From positions 1,735,501 through 1,799,500 of the forward strand of contig NZ_JAIWOU010000001.1 in the NCBI RefSeq assembly GCF_021295395.1: 64,000 nt of DNA, in the 5' to 3' direction. The position numbers and the translations under genes were made by a program. Source of the DNA: Komagataeibacter sp. FNDCR2 (GTDB lineage: Bacteria > Pseudomonadota > Alphaproteobacteria > Acetobacterales > Acetobacteraceae). Positions 27,197 to 36,789 of this stretch are shown here, piece after piece. Position 1 is the stretch's first letter. The number at the start of each line of letters is the position of its first letter. The notes beneath the pieces are model-generated. The model was not told the origin of the DNA. It saw nothing but the letters and a program-made list of their open reading frames with translations, and did not search any database.

Positions 27197-28234
27197 ATGA
27201 CCGATCCATCCCCCCCATCAACCGCCGACCTGCACCATGAAATCCTGACGCTGGATACGCATGTCGATATTCCATGGCCCGACCGTGGCGACTTCGCCAC
27301 CGGCGCGCCGTCGCGTCGGCTCGACCTGCCGGGCATGCGCGCGGGCGGGCTGGGGGCGGCGTGCCTTGTGGCCTATGTGGGGCAGGATGCGTGCGATGCG
27401 GCGGGGCATGCGGCGGCCTCCGCCCGGGCGGAGGCCATGCTGCGCGTGATTGCCGGGCTGGGCCAGATCGCGGACGTGCGGGTATGCGACAGCGCCGGGG
27501 CCGTGCGCGCGGCCCATGCGGCGAGCGACATCGCCCTGATCCCGGCGGTCGAGAACGGCTACGCGATCGGGGAGGATCTGTCCCTGATCGCCACGTTCCG
27601 CCGCCATGGCGCGCGTTACATGACGCTGACGCATAACGGGCATAACCGGCTGGCCGACTCGGCGCGTCCCATGCGGCATCTGGGGGATCCGGACAGCGTG
27701 CATGGCGGTCTTTCGGCGCTTGGGCGCGACGCGGTGGTGGAGATGAACCGCGTGGGCATGCTGGTCGATGTTTCCCACACGGCGCGCAGCACGATGATGC
27801 AGGCGCTCGAACTGTCCCGCGCGCCGGTCTTCGCCAGCCATTCCTGCGTGCGCAGCCTGTGCGACCACCCGCGCAACCTCGATGACGGACAGCTTGACGC
27901 CCTGAAGGCCTGCGGCGGCGTGATCCACATCACCGCCATGGACGCCTTCCTGCGCCCGCGCGACGTGCGCGAGGCGCGTGCCGTCACGGTGGCGGATTTT
28001 GTGGACCATATCGATTACGCCGTGCAGCGAATCGGAATCGCGCATGTCGGCATCTCGTCCGATTTCGATGGCGGGGGCGGCATACGCGGCTGGGCCAATG
28101 CCGCCGAATCGGGCAACCTGACGGCGGAACTGCTGCGGCGCGGTTATGACCGCGCCCAGATCGCGGCGCTGTGGGGGGAAAATTTCCTCCGCATCCTGAA
28201 ACAGGCCGAAGATGTGGCCGACACAATGGCGTGA
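27197..28234 (+). CDS. Membrane dipeptidase family (peptidase M19) protein
   Basis: 345 residues from ATG 27197, preceded by AAAGGA. Zinc-site motifs are in order: DTHVD near 17, the bridging Glu in [17 protein letters not shown] and [10 protein letters not shown], with [24 protein letters not shown] in the C-terminal half. The family hydrolyses dipeptides, including D-amino-acid-containing ones, and is cytoplasmic here because no signal peptide is present. ahcY starts 80 bases downstream on the same strand. Confidence 0.9.
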   Translation: MTDPSPPSTADLHHEILTLDTHVDIPWPDRGDFATGAPSRRLDLPGMRAGGLGAACLVAYVGQDACDAAGHAAASARAEAMLRVIAGLGQIADVRVCDSAGAVRAAHAASDIALIPAVENGYAIGEDLSLIATFRRHGARYMTLTHNGHNRLADSARPMRHLGDPDSVHGGLSALGRDAVVEMNRVGMLVDVSHTARSTMMQALELSRAPVFASHSCVRSLCDHPRNLDDGQLDALKACGGVIHITAMDAFLRPRDVREARAVTVADFVDHIDYAVQRIGIAHVGISSDFDGGGGIRGWANAAESGNLTAELLRRGYDRAQIAALWGENFLRILKQAEDVADTMA

Positions 28235-28314
28235 ACATCGCTGCCCGCCCGCTCTGGATCACTTGCCCCCAACCGGCTATATCCTGTGCCGGATTGATGA
28301 ACATGGGACAAGAC

Positions 28315-29613
28315 ATGACCACCAGCACCGACTACAAAGTCAAGGATCTCTCACTGGCCGAGTGGGGACGCAAGGAAATCTCCATTGCGGAAGGCGAAAT
28401 GCCGGGCCTTATGGCCCTGCGCGCGGAATATGGCGCATCCCAGCCGCTCAAGGGCGCGCGCATCGCGGGTTGCCTGCACATGACGATCCAGACCGCGGTC
28501 CTGATCGAGACGCTGACGGCGCTGGGGGCCACGGTCCGCTGGTCTTCGTGCAACATCTTCTCGACCCAGGACCAGGCCGCCGCCGCCATCGCCGCGACGG
28601 GCGTGCCGGTCTTCGCGTGGAAGGGCCTGACCGAGGACGAGTTCAACTGGTGCATCGAGCAGACGGTCAAGGGACCGGACGGCTGGACGCCCAACATGAT
28701 CCTCGATGACGGTGGCGACCTGACCATCCTCATGCATGACAAGTACCCCGAACTGCTCGAGGACGTGCGCGGCCTGTCCGAGGAAACGACGACGGGTGTC
28801 CACCGCCTGTGGGAAATGGCCAAAAAGGGCCTGCTCCGGGTGCCGGCCATCAACGTGAACGACAGCGTGACCAAGTCGAAATTCGACAACCTGTACGGCT
28901 GCCGTGAAAGCCTGGTGGACGCCATCCGCCGTGGCACGGACGTGATGATGGCGGGCAAGGTCGCCGTCGTGGCCGGTTACGGCGACGTGGGCAAGGGTTC
29001 CGCCGCCTCCCTGCGCAACGCGGGCTGCCGCGTGCTGGTGACGGAAGTCGACCCCATCTGCGCGCTTCAGGCCGCGATGGAAGGTTATGAGGTCGTGACG
29101 ATGGAAGAAGCCGCCCCGCGCGGTGACATCTTCGTGACCGCCACGGGCAACGTGGATATCATCACGCTCGACCACATGCGCGAGATGAAGCACCGCGCCA
29201 TCGTGTGCAACATCGGTCACTTCGATTCCGAAATCCAGATCGGCGCGCTGCGCAACTTCAAGTGGGACAACATCAAGCCGCAGGTGGATGAGGTCGTCTT
29301 CCCCGATGGCAAGCGCCTGATCGTCCTGTCCGAAGGCCGCCTGGTGAACCTGGGCAACGCGACGGGCCATCCGTCCTTCGTCATGTCCGCGTCCTTCACC
29401 AACCAGACGCTGGCGCAGATCGAACTGTGGAACGCGCCGGAAAACAAGTACGAAAACAAGGTCTATACCCTGCCGAAGCATCTTGATGAAAAGGTCGCGG
29501 CACTGCATCTGGCCAAGGTGGGCGCCCATCTGTCCAAGATGACCCCGAAGCAGGCCGAATATATCGACGTACCGGTGAACGGGCCGTTCAAGAACGACCT
29601 GTATCGTTACTAA
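28315..29613 (+). CDS. ahcY: Adenosylhomocysteinase
   Basis: 432 residues from [22 protein letters not shown]; in-frame ATGs at 28297 and 28303 are alternatives. It breaks S-adenosylhomocysteine into adenosine and homocysteine in the methyl cycle. Markers: [30 protein letters not shown], the NAD-binding [10 protein letters not shown], and the C-terminal K-x6-Y (FKNDLYRY) that contacts NAD of the neighbouring subunit. Length and sequence are standard. No SAH riboswitch was recognised in the short leader. A GC-rich hairpin follows at 29651. Confidence 0.97.
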   Translation: MTTSTDYKVKDLSLAEWGRKEISIAEGEMPGLMALRAEYGASQPLKGARIAGCLHMTIQTAVLIETLTALGATVRWSSCNIFSTQDQAAAAIAATGVPVFAWKGLTEDEFNWCIEQTVKGPDGWTPNMILDDGGDLTILMHDKYPELLEDVRGLSEETTTGVHRLWEMAKKGLLRVPAINVNDSVTKSKFDNLYGCRESLVDAIRRGTDVMMAGKVAVVAGYGDVGKGSAASLRNAGCRVLVTEVDPICALQAAMEGYEVVTMEEAAPRGDIFVTATGNVDIITLDHMREMKHRAIVCNIGHFDSEIQIGALRNFKWDNIKPQVDEVVFPDGKRLIVLSEGRLVNLGNATGHPSFVMSASFTNQTLAQIELWNAPENKYENKVYTLPKHLDEKVAALHLAKVGAHLSKMTPKQAEYIDVPVNGPFKNDLYRY

Positions 29614-29650
29614 GACTTAAGTAACCACTACGGGTCCCGATACGCGTAAC

Positions 29651-29672
29651 CGGCCCGGCATCCGCCGGGCCG
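29651..29672 (+). terminator. GC-rich hairpin after ahcY
   Basis: Perfect arms CGGCCCGGC and GCCGGGCCG with loop ATCC. No T-run follows; it ends nine bases before the ribosome site of the DUF3597 gene, so it may act as an attenuator or mRNA 3'-end stabiliser. Confidence 0.45.
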
Positions 29673-29695
29673 GATCCTTGATGGAGAACGAGAAT

Positions 29696-30097
29696 ATGAG
29701 CATCTTCGGTTCAATCATGTCCCGGATCTTCGCGTATACGGGCCTCGACCACGCCAGCGCCGCGCCCCCGGCAGCGGCCCCGGCCGCGCAGTCGGCTGCC
29801 GCCACCACGGCACCAGCCGCCGCCCCCTCCCCCGCCCAGCCGGTGGATGTGGATGCCGTGCTGGGCGCCATGGCCGCGAAAAACCCGGAAAAGCTGAACT
29901 GGCGCACCTCCATCGTTGACCTGATGAAGCTGCTGGGGCTGGACAGTTCCCTGACCGCGCGCAAGGAACTGGCCACCGAACTGCACTACACCGGGGATAT
30001 GAACGATTCCGCGTCCATGAACATCTGGCTGCACGCGCAGGTCATGCAGAAACTGGCGCAGAACGGCGGCAAGGTTTCCCCCGACCTGCTGAAATAA
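29696..30097 (+). CDS. DUF3597 domain protein (133 aa)
   Basis: Starts MSIFGSIMSRIF after GGAGAACGAG. A low-complexity Ala/Pro/Gln linker (about 22-52) separates a short N-terminal helix from the C-terminal DUF3597 domain (about 55-133): VDVDAVLGAMAAKNPEKLNWRTSIVDLMKLLGLDSS, then ELHYTGDMNDSASMNIWLH. The domain resembles LysM-associated stress proteins of alphaproteobacteria; its function is unknown. No signal peptide. Confidence 0.75.
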   Translation: MSIFGSIMSRIFAYTGLDHASAAPPAAAPAAQSAAATTAPAAAPSPAQPVDVDAVLGAMAAKNPEKLNWRTSIVDLMKLLGLDSSLTARKELATELHYTGDMNDSASMNIWLHAQVMQKLAQNGGKVSPDLLK

Positions 30098-30116
30098 GAC
30101 GGGACGGGGCGATTAC

Positions 30117-30170
30117 CGGGCGGGCGGACAGGCGGGGGCCAGCGGGCACGACGCGCCTGCCCGCCCGTTT
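30117..30170 (+). terminator. Probable terminator after the DUF3597 gene
   Basis: Arms CGGGCGGGC (30117-30125) and GCCCGCCCG (30159-30167) with a 33-base GC-rich loop, then TTTCGTATT. Confidence 0.5.
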
Positions 30171-30233
30171 CGTATTGGCCCCGCCAGAACCGACACGACA
30201 CCCGCGACACGCGGCATGATGGAGGGATACGCG

Positions 30234-31295
30234 ATGGAGACCGTGCCCGATTTCCCCTTGGCCGACAGCACATCCCTGCTGTCGGACATGCCATCGGCCG
30301 CATCCGTGTCCAACGGGCTGGTCTGGGCCATTGCCTGCCGGGCGGGCCACCGCCCTGTGCGCCTGGATGACGGGCAGATCGTCCACGCGCTGGAAGGTGG
30401 CTCCCCCCCCATCCCGGATTCATGGGTCTGGCTGCATTACGATATCGTCCATACAGCCAGTCGCGCCCACATACAGGCCATACCCTGCCTGCCCGAAGAG
30501 GTACGGCTTGCGCTGGGCAGCACCGATCGCGGCACCAATGTGGAGGCCGAAGGCGACATCGTGTACGGCGCACTGCCGGGTTTTGACGATGCGATGTCGG
30601 AGGATGACAAGAACCTCTCGGCCTGGCGTTTCGCGGTGCTGCCCGAACTGCTGATCACGACGCGCCGCCAGCCGGTTCCAGCACTCGGGATGGTCTATCG
30701 TGCGCTGCAGCGCGCCGATTCCTTCGATTCCCCCGCCGAAGTGGTCGATTACACCTTGCTGGAATTCGCCGATACCGTGCGGCGCAATATCGCCATGCTC
30801 GACGACAAGCTCGACCGGGCGGAGGATCTGCTGCTGACACTGGACCAGCACACGGATTTCGGGCGCATAAGCGGGCTGATCGGGCGCGTGCGCCGCCGTT
30901 CGACCGAATTGCGGCGCGTCATCTCGCCAGTGGACCGTATTTTCCATAACGAGGATCTGGAACTGCCCGAATGGGCGGAAGACGACATACGCGACCGCTC
31001 CCAGCGCCAGATTCACGCAGCCCTTGACGATCTTCTGGCATTACAGGACCGCGCGCGCTCCCTGCAGGACGAACTGGCTTCAGGGCAGGCGGAAGAAACC
31101 AACCGCCGCCTTTACACCGTCTCCATCGTGACCACGCTCATGCTGCCCGCCACCTTTGTCACCGGGTTTTTCGGCATGAACACCGGCGGCATGTTCCTGG
31201 CCACGGGCGCGCTGGGCACGGTGGAGGCAGGTGGCATCTGCTTCATATTCATGATGATTACGTGGCTGCTGCTCAAGATCATGAAGCTGCTGTAA
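30234..31295 (+). CDS. CorA-family metal ion transporter (ZntB-like)
   Basis: About 353 residues from ATG 30234, preceded by GGAGGG; an ATG at 30216 is also in frame. A cytoplasmic domain of about 280 residues ends in a long helix. Two C-terminal membrane helices follow, with the signature GFFGMNTGG at the end of the first. The loop after GMN lacks the acidic MPEL of true CorA Mg channels and resembles ZntB, so zinc or another divalent cation is possible. Inner membrane pentamer expected. Confidence 0.88.
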   Translation: METVPDFPLADSTSLLSDMPSAASVSNGLVWAIACRAGHRPVRLDDGQIVHALEGGSPPIPDSWVWLHYDIVHTASRAHIQAIPCLPEEVRLALGSTDRGTNVEAEGDIVYGALPGFDDAMSEDDKNLSAWRFAVLPELLITTRRQPVPALGMVYRALQRADSFDSPAEVVDYTLLEFADTVRRNIAMLDDKLDRAEDLLLTLDQHTDFGRISGLIGRVRRRSTELRRVISPVDRIFHNEDLELPEWAEDDIRDRSQRQIHAALDDLLALQDRARSLQDELASGQAEETNRRLYTVSIVTTLMLPATFVTGFFGMNTGGMFLATGALGTVEAGGICFIFMMITWLLLKIMKLL

Positions 31296-31340
31296 GCTGC
31301 TGCTCATGTGGTATATGAAAACTTGGGCGAATGTATCATC

Positions 31341-31462
31341 CTCTTCTTTTTCTGAATAAAAAGAAGCAAAGAGACTTTTACTATTTTTCCATTATTTCTT
31401 CTTAAGCACATAATGCTTAAACAGACAGATGTTTTTTGGTTCTTTTTTACAAAAAAGAACAC
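31341..31462. repeat. AT-rich hairpin block upstream of the restriction gene (repeat copy D, rearranged)
   Basis: Three perfect hairpins in 120 bases of low-GC DNA: CTTCTTTTT/AAAAAGAAG (31343-31366), TTAAGCA/TGCTTAA (31402-31420) and GTTCTTTTTT/AAAAAAGAAC (31439-31460). The flanks GAGACTTTTA and GTTTTTTGGT resemble the tail and head of copies A and B, but in swapped order. The block separates the CorA-like gene from the restriction gene. Confidence 0.55.
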
Positions 31463-31507
31463 AAACCCCACCGCGAATTCATCAGTCCCGACAGGATGGG
31501 AATACAT

Positions 31508-32320
31508 ATGACCGATACGACCGACCTCCCCCGGGTCATTTCGATCACATCGCGGGACAGGGTGGACAGGCGGCTGTTTCCGGATGGGTTTTTCGATCTT
31601 TACGAAGTTCTCAGTTACCGGAACGCGGCGCAGATTCTGGCCGCATCCTGCCCGGATGAATTCCGTGAACTGACGGAAACATTAATGGGATTCCGCATCG
31701 CACCGGACGACATCATCGCAGGGGGCGGCAATAAATCGCGCATCGCCAAGGGGGTGGAAGACCTGTTTCATCCGCTCGGCTGGCGTGAAACCCGCGTGAC
31801 GGCGGACCTGCTGATCAATCGCATCACCTACACCGACCCGTCCAAACGCGGCAGGGCGGCCCCGCGCCAGATCGAACGTTACAAGATCGACGCCTTCGTT
31901 GATGGCCACAAGATTGATTTTGTCAAAAACCGCGTGGCCTTCGACATGGAATGGAATTCCAAGGACCAGACTTTCGACCGCGACCTGTATGCCCTGCGCA
32001 GCTTTTATGACTGCAACATAATCGCGGCGGGCGTCCTGCTGACGCGCAGCCGCGAACTGGTGCCCGCCTTCAACGAACTGCAGAGCCGTTCCCCCACGGA
32101 AATGAGCAAGGGCAAATTCGGCGCTTCCACCACATGGATGGGCAAGCTGACCTATCGCATCGAAGCCGGGCGCGGTGGCGGGTGCCCCATTCTGGCCCTT
32201 GGCTTCAGGCCCGCCCTGATCGACACCTTCGAGGCGTGGAAAGACGCCCATCCGGTCATCCGCAACACCCCCGCCCTGGACGTGACCGAGACGGAAAGCG
32301 ATGACGAGACGGAAGGTTAG
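31508..32320 (+). CDS. Type II restriction endonuclease, BglII/BstYI family
   Basis: 270 residues from ATG 31508 (AGGATGGG upstream). FFDLYEVLSYRNAAQIL, the core HKIDFVKNRVAFDMEWNSKDQTFDRDLYALRSFYD region (about 134-167) and GASTTWMGKLTYRIEAGRGGGCPILALG are the conserved blocks of BglII/BstYI-type nucleases. The acidic residues D137, D146 and E148 with K152 probably form the metal site. The family cuts sites containing GATC (AGATCT or RGATCY); specificity here is not proven. It converges with an MT-A70-type methylase gene, with a 4-base overlap. The AT-rich leader suggests acquisition by transfer. Confidence 0.9.
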   Translation: MTDTTDLPRVISITSRDRVDRRLFPDGFFDLYEVLSYRNAAQILAASCPDEFRELTETLMGFRIAPDDIIAGGGNKSRIAKGVEDLFHPLGWRETRVTADLLINRITYTDPSKRGRAAPRQIERYKIDAFVDGHKIDFVKNRVAFDMEWNSKDQTFDRDLYALRSFYDCNIIAAGVLLTRSRELVPAFNELQSRSPTEMSKGKFGASTTWMGKLTYRIEAGRGGGCPILALGFRPALIDTFEAWKDAHPVIRNTPALDVTETESDDETEG

Positions 32321-33000
32321 TCAACGCCCAGGGGCGGTTTGGTCTCGTTACTGGCGGCTGCACGTTCATTCGTGCTGTTATGCTTGTACGTCTCCCACGT
32401 AGGCGCGTAATTCTCGGCCTGATTGCCCCATACGGACCAGCCCTGGCGCGGGCCACGGGCAAACATTTCCAGATAAGGCCCCGGTGAGCAGGATTCGATC
32501 AGGTCATACTGTTCATCGGGCTTGCGGCTGTGTTCCCGCTTGCGGGTCGCCAGATAGTTGACCTGGGTGCGGCCGGGCGCAAGCGTGCGGGCGTTTTTGC
32601 CCCGAACCCCGAATAACAGGATTTCCGTGACATTACGGAAGTAAAAGCCCACGCCCCGGCCATCGGAACCGCCATCCTTGCGGATTTTATGCCAGATGAT
32701 GTTGGATTTGTAAGTAAAACCCCATTCCGACATCACCCGCAGGCCATCGGGCAGAAGCGCGTTGGGCACCCACAGGTACAGGTGCGCCGTCTCCGCCGCC
32801 GCCTGCGCCACCGGCAGGGCACAGATGTCATCCAGCGTCATGGTTTCATAACGGGTGAGCCGACGGTGCTCGGGCGCGACCTTTCCGGTCCGGTTCGTGA
32901 ACTGCCAGGGCGGATCGGCCAGAATGGTCCTGGCCTTGCCCATGCCGACATCCGCCAGGAATTCCTGCCCGATATCCTGTGCTGCGCGGGTTCTGGGCAT
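32317..33000 (-). CDS. MT-A70-family DNA adenine methyltransferase (cognate modification enzyme)
   Basis: 227 residues. The catalytic DPPW is at 29-32 (ILADPPWQF). LYLWVPNALLPDGLRVMSEWGFTYKSNIIWHK is the standard MT-A70 strand-helix region, and the C-terminal EMFARGPRQGWSVWGNQ segment binds SAM. The family transfers a methyl group to N6 of adenine. Placed tail-to-tail with the nuclease, it is the probable protecting enzyme. A shorter start at 32943 (MGKART) is possible; neither start has a strong ribosome site. Confidence 0.88.
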   Translation of the reverse strand: MPRTRAAQDIGQEFLADVGMGKARTILADPPWQFTNRTGKVAPEHRRLTRYETMTLDDICALPVAQAAAETAHLYLWVPNALLPDGLRVMSEWGFTYKSNIIWHKIRKDGGSDGRGVGFYFRNVTEILLFGVRGKNARTLAPGRTQVNYLATRKREHSRKPDEQYDLIESCSPGPYLEMFARGPRQGWSVWGNQAENYAPTWETYKHNSTNERAAASNETKPPLGVD

Positions 33001-33182
33001 GGGGCACCGTTCGTATTCTGTTCACAATCAATCGCAAGGACATCAACCGCCATCACGCCCTGTGATGGATACCGCCTGCGGGACTCAGGGGCAAATGATT
33101 TGAATGCCCGGACGGGAAGAATAGCAGCCCCCGCATGGGGAAGCGCCACGGTGTCCGGCCTGGGCCAACGCCAGGCCTGAAA

Positions 33183-33209
33183 AACAAAAACAGCCCCGAA
33201 GGGCTGTTT
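33183..33209 (-). terminator. Rho-independent terminator of tRNA-Gly
   Basis: Reading leftward, arms AAACAGCCC and GGGCTGTTT enclose TTCG, followed by TTTTTGTTTTT. It lies 25 bases past the tRNA 3' end. Confidence 0.85.
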
Positions 33210-33233
33210 GAAACCGCTGATTTTCTTGAAATC

Positions 33234-33308
33234 TGGAGCGGGCGATGGGATTCGAACCCACGACCCCAACCTTGGCAAGGTTGTGCTCTACCCCTGAGCT
33301 ACGCCCGC
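33234..33308 (-). tRNA. tRNA-Gly (anticodon GCC)
   Basis: On the minus strand: acceptor GCGGGCG/CGCCCGC, D-arm GCTC-AGGGGTA-GAGC, anticodon arm CAACC-TTGCCAA-GGTTG with anticodon GCC, T-arm GTGGG-TTCGAAT-CCCAT and an encoded TCCA end. 75 bases. Confidence 0.97.
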
Positions 33309-33528
33309 GCTCCGTATCGGTGAGGCGGTGTTTACGGTAAACCACCGGCACGCGCAAGAGGGTAAAAATGCTTTTGGCGAATTTTTTTCATCCCCCCACA
33401 AGACGGTTGCGGCCATGGCGTGGAATGCCAATCTATCATGAAGCGACAAGAACCGGCCACCATGGGCATAAAGGCACATGCCGCCTTCTTTCCCATGCTG
33501 GCCGCAGACCAACAGGATACAGAACCAG

Positions 33529-34491
33529 ATGGACTACATTATCGGCCAGACACCCCGGCCCGCCAGTTCCGGCCCGGTTGCCGCAGCACCCGGCGGCGCG
33601 CCCGACCCGGTGATGGACGGCACCCAGAACACCTTCATGCATGATGTGGTGGAAGCGAGCCGCGACGTGCCGGTGCTGGTGGATTTCTGGGCGACGTGGT
33701 GCAACCCGTGCAAGCAGCTCACCCCGGTGCTGGAAAAGGTGGTGCGCGCGGCGGGGGGCCGGGTGCGGCTGGTCAAGATTGATGTGGACGCCAATCGCGC
33801 GCTGGTGCAGCAGCTCGGCCAGATCGGCCTGCCGCTGCAGTCGATCCCGCTGGTCGCCGCCTTCTGGCAGGGGCAGATACTGGACATGTTCCAGGGCGCG
33901 AAACCGGAAAGCGAGATACGCCGGTTTATCGAAACCGTGCTGAAGGCGGGCGGCGGCGCGCTGCCGGCGGCGGACCTGATCGACGCGGCCCGCGCCGAGA
34001 TGGAGGAAGGCCGCGCCGAAGCGGCGGCGGGTCTGTTCTCGCAGGTGCTGGAAATCGAACCGGAAAATCCCGCCGCATGGGGTGGCCTTGTCCGTGCGTT
34101 CATTGAAATGGGTGAAGATGAAGGGGCCGAAACCGCGCTGAAGGACGTGCCCGAGGCTATTGCCGGCCATGCCGAAATCACCGGGGCGCGGGCGGCGCTC
34201 GAACTCAAGCGCGAAGGCCGCAAGGCGGCGGAGGAAGCCGAGGAAATCCGCGCCCGCATCGCCGCCAACCCCAAGGATTACGCCGCCCGTTTCGAACTGT
34301 CCGCCGCCCTGAACGCGGCGGGCAAGCGCGCGGAAGCCGCCGATGAACTCCTGGCCATCATGAAGGAAGACCGGCAGTGGAATGACGATGCCGCCCGCCT
34401 GCAGCTTATCCGCCTGTTCGAGGCATGGGGCCAGACCGATCCCGCCACCATCGCCGCGCGGCGGCGCATGTCCTCGCTGCTGTTTTCGTGA
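33529..34491 (+). CDS. Thioredoxin-fold co-chaperone, CnoX/YbbN-like
   Basis: 320 residues from ATG 33529. An N-terminal thioredoxin domain (about 35-140) has the active site WCNPC (C58, C61), followed by a C-terminal TPR-like helical region (about 155-320), the architecture of CnoX/YbbN. Alphaproteobacterial CnoX keeps the CxxC and has holdase and redox activity towards chaperonin clients. It is followed by a LON-domain gene and a Trm112-like gene, an order I recall as common in alphaproteobacteria. Confidence 0.88.
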   Translation: MDYIIGQTPRPASSGPVAAAPGGAPDPVMDGTQNTFMHDVVEASRDVPVLVDFWATWCNPCKQLTPVLEKVVRAAGGRVRLVKIDVDANRALVQQLGQIGLPLQSIPLVAAFWQGQILDMFQGAKPESEIRRFIETVLKAGGGALPAADLIDAARAEMEEGRAEAAAGLFSQVLEIEPENPAAWGGLVRAFIEMGEDEGAETALKDVPEAIAGHAEITGARAALELKREGRKAAEEAEEIRARIAANPKDYAARFELSAALNAAGKRAEAADELLAIMKEDRQWNDDAARLQLIRLFEAWGQTDPATIAARRRMSSLLFS

Positions 34492-34562
34492 CGCGGCATG
34501 ACAGATGGGGGACCGTCATAATCCATGATGACATCCCCCGCCGCATTCCCCAGCTCGGGGAC

Positions 34563-35258
34563 ATGACCCTGGCGGATTTTCCGGTGGAGCTGGGGCTGTT
34601 TCCCCTTGATGAGGCCCTGCTGCTGCCACAGGGGCGGCTGCCGCTCAATGTGTTCGAACCGCGCTATGTCGCGCTGGTGGAGGACGCGCTGGCGGGCAAC
34701 CGCCTGATCGGCATGATCCAGCCCCGCCCGCTGGACGGGATGGAAGACACCGGCCCCGACGACGACATGCCGGACGCCGGAATGGATGACGGCCACAGCG
34801 ACACCCCGCCGCTGTACGGCATTGGCTGCGTGGGCCGCATCACCGCCATGACCGAACGCGCGGATGGCACCTACGCCATCACGCTGACGGGCATCGCGCG
34901 CTTTCGCCTCCTGCGCGAGACGGCGCTGCGCCGGGGGTACCGGGTGGGGCGGATTGACGTGTCCTCCTTCGTGGCGGACATGACGGACAGCGAGGATGAC
35001 ATCCCCTTCGACCGGGAGGGACTGCTCAATGCGCTGCACGATTTCTGCGAGGCGCAGGGCGTGAGCACGCAGTGGGACGCGCTGCGCCAGATGGATGACG
35101 CCGCCCTGCTGGTCACGCTGCCCATGATCTGCCCGTTCGGCACCGCGCCGCGCCAGATGATGCTTGAAGCCCCCACCCCCGCCGCCCGCGCGCAGATCCT
35201 GCGCAATCTGCTGGACGGGGCTGGACATGAACCCGAGGAGGGTGCATCCCCCTCGTGA
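34563..35258 (+). CDS. LON-protease substrate-binding (LAN) domain protein
   Basis: 231 residues from MTLADFPVELGLFPLDEALLLP; an upstream GTG at 34488, overlapping the previous stop, is an alternative. The LON_substr_bdg domain covers nearly all of it: LPLNVFEPRYVALVEDAL, IGCVGRI, LTGIARFRL and a C-terminal helical part ending LPMICPFGTAPRQMMLEA. There is no ATPase or protease domain. An acidic Asp/Met insertion lies at about 60-80. Role unknown, perhaps an adaptor. Confidence 0.88.
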   Translation: MTLADFPVELGLFPLDEALLLPQGRLPLNVFEPRYVALVEDALAGNRLIGMIQPRPLDGMEDTGPDDDMPDAGMDDGHSDTPPLYGIGCVGRITAMTERADGTYAITLTGIARFRLLRETALRRGYRVGRIDVSSFVADMTDSEDDIPFDREGLLNALHDFCEAQGVSTQWDALRQMDDAALLVTLPMICPFGTAPRQMMLEAPTPAARAQILRNLLDGAGHEPEEGASPS

Positions 35259-35302
35259 CCGATGTCGCATGAATGATCGCAACCTGCATGGGATACGCCG
35301 CC

Positions 35303-35497
35303 ATGACCGAAACGCCACCCGCACCCCCGCTTGATCCCCGGCTGCTGTCCGTCCTTGTCTGCCCCGTGACCAAGGGGCCGCTGGTCTATGACCGCGAGGC
35401 CAGTGAACTGATCAGCAAGCGCGCGGGGCTGGCCTTTCCGGTGCGCGACGGCATTCCCATCATGCTGCCCGACGAGGCCCGCAAGCTCGACGCCTGA
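35303..35497 (+). CDS. Trm112-family (YcaR-like) small protein
   Basis: 64 residues: [46 protein letters not shown], matching the Trm112p-like fold. Only one of the four zinc cysteines (VCPVTKG) remains, which is usual in proteobacterial members. Eukaryotic Trm112 activates methyltransferases; the bacterial role is poorly known. It lies 44 bases after the LON-domain gene. Confidence 0.88.
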   Translation: MTETPPAPPLDPRLLSVLVCPVTKGPLVYDREASELISKRAGLAFPVRDGIPIMLPDEARKLDA

Positions 35498-35515
35498 CCC
35501 GCCGCGGCCACGCCT

Positions 35516-36382
35516 TCAGGCAGGGGGCGGCACGGGCATGCCGTCTATCAGGCGCACCGTCCCCAGCCATGCCGCCGCCAGCAGGCGCGCGCGCGTCGTC
35601 GTGGCGGGCATTGCATCCAGGGGCCGCAGGTCGGTCTCGGCCCGTAGTTCCACGTAATCCACCGGATCGAAACCGGCGGCGGCCAGTCGTGCCGTGGCCC
35701 GCGCCAGCGCATGGGCCACATCCGCCCCCGCCGCGATGTCCCGCGCGCAGGCCTCAAGCGTGCGGGGCAGGGCAAGGGCCGCCTGGCGCTGTTCCGCCGT
35801 CAGCCGCCGGTTGCGCGATGACAGGGCCAGCCCGTCGGGCTCGCGCTTCGTGGGGCAGGTCACGATCTCGACCGGCAGGTCAAGGTCGGCCACCATGCGG
35901 CGGACCACCTGAACCTGCTGGAAATCCTTTTCCCCAAAAAAGGCGCTGTCCGCCAGCGTCTGCATGAGCAGCTTGCACACCACCGTCGCCACGCCATCGA
36001 AATGCCCCGGCCGCGCGCCGCCGCACAGCCCCTCCGACACGCCGGAGACCGTAATGCGCGTGGCGAAGCCGGGCGGGTACATCTGCGCCGCCGTGGGGGC
36101 ATACAGCACATCCACCCCGGCATCGGCCAGCAGGCGTGCATCCGCCTCCAGCGTGCGGGGGTAGGTGGTCAGGTCATCGGCGTTGTCGAACTGGATCGGG
36201 TTGACGAAAACCGTGGTGACCACGCGGTCCGCGCGCGCGCGCGCCGCCTGCACCAGGGACAGGTGGCCCGCATGCAGCGCGCCCATTGTCGGCACCACGC
36301 CCACGCGCTGCCCGGCCTGTTTCCATGCCCTGACACGCGCGCGCAGCTCGTCCACGGTGCTTACGATTTCCATCGACTGCAT
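35516..36382 (-). CDS. panC: Pantothenate synthetase
   Basis: 288 residues. It joins pantoate and beta-alanine with ATP to make pantothenate for coenzyme A. Class I synthetase-like HxGH motif in [12 protein letters not shown], then [17 protein letters not shown] and the [13 protein letters not shown] loop. Start ATG 36382 with AGGAACAGGG upstream; ATG 36373 is also in frame. Monocistronic as far as seen, and panB is not in the window. Confidence 0.96.
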   Translation of the reverse strand: MQSMEIVSTVDELRARVRAWKQAGQRVGVVPTMGALHAGHLSLVQAARARADRVVTTVFVNPIQFDNADDLTTYPRTLEADARLLADAGVDVLYAPTAAQMYPPGFATRITVSGVSEGLCGGARPGHFDGVATVVCKLLMQTLADSAFFGEKDFQQVQVVRRMVADLDLPVEIVTCPTKREPDGLALSSRNRRLTAEQRQAALALPRTLEACARDIAAGADVAHALARATARLAAAGFDPVDYVELRAETDLRPLDAMPATTTRARLLAAAWLGTVRLIDGMPVPPPA

Positions 36383-36553
36383 TCACCCTGTTCCTTTCCA
36401 CGGTCCACGGCCGTGCGGGTGGCAGGCCGGCGCATGCTGCTTACCACCATTCCCGCCCGGGCGTGAGGGGCGCGTCCCATCAATTCATGTAGGGGCGTGG
36501 TGAAGGCGGGGCTTTTCTGCTATGTCGGCCCTTGCGTCATGCAGGAGGTTTTT

Positions 36554-36703
36554 TTGGCCCGTTTTCTTCCCGTTCTTGGTCTCTGCGCCATCATGCTGTC
36601 GCTGGCCGCATGCGCCACCAATACGCCGGGATCGGTCAAGGACCGTTCGACATGGGCACGCTGGGGCTATGCCGAAGGGTTGAAGAACGTCGCCTCCCAC
36701 TGA
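36554..36703 (+). CDS. Small lipoprotein (49 aa), TTG start
   Basis: AGGAGG lies five bases upstream of a TTG that begins MARFLPVLGLCAIMLSLAAC. The lipobox LAAC gives a mature lipoprotein of about 30 residues (CATNTPGSVKDRSTWARWGYAEGLKNVASH region). An upstream ATG at 36539 is in frame but has no ribosome site. Function unknown; probably outer-membrane anchored. Confidence 0.65.
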   Translation: MARFLPVLGLCAIMLSLAACATNTPGSVKDRSTWARWGYAEGLKNVASH

Positions 36704-36789
36704 TATGGCGCGGCATGCCGCACCACATGACATGACTGACCAGCCCCCCACCAGCCACGGGATGCCGGCGCGACCGGCTGTTTGACCGC

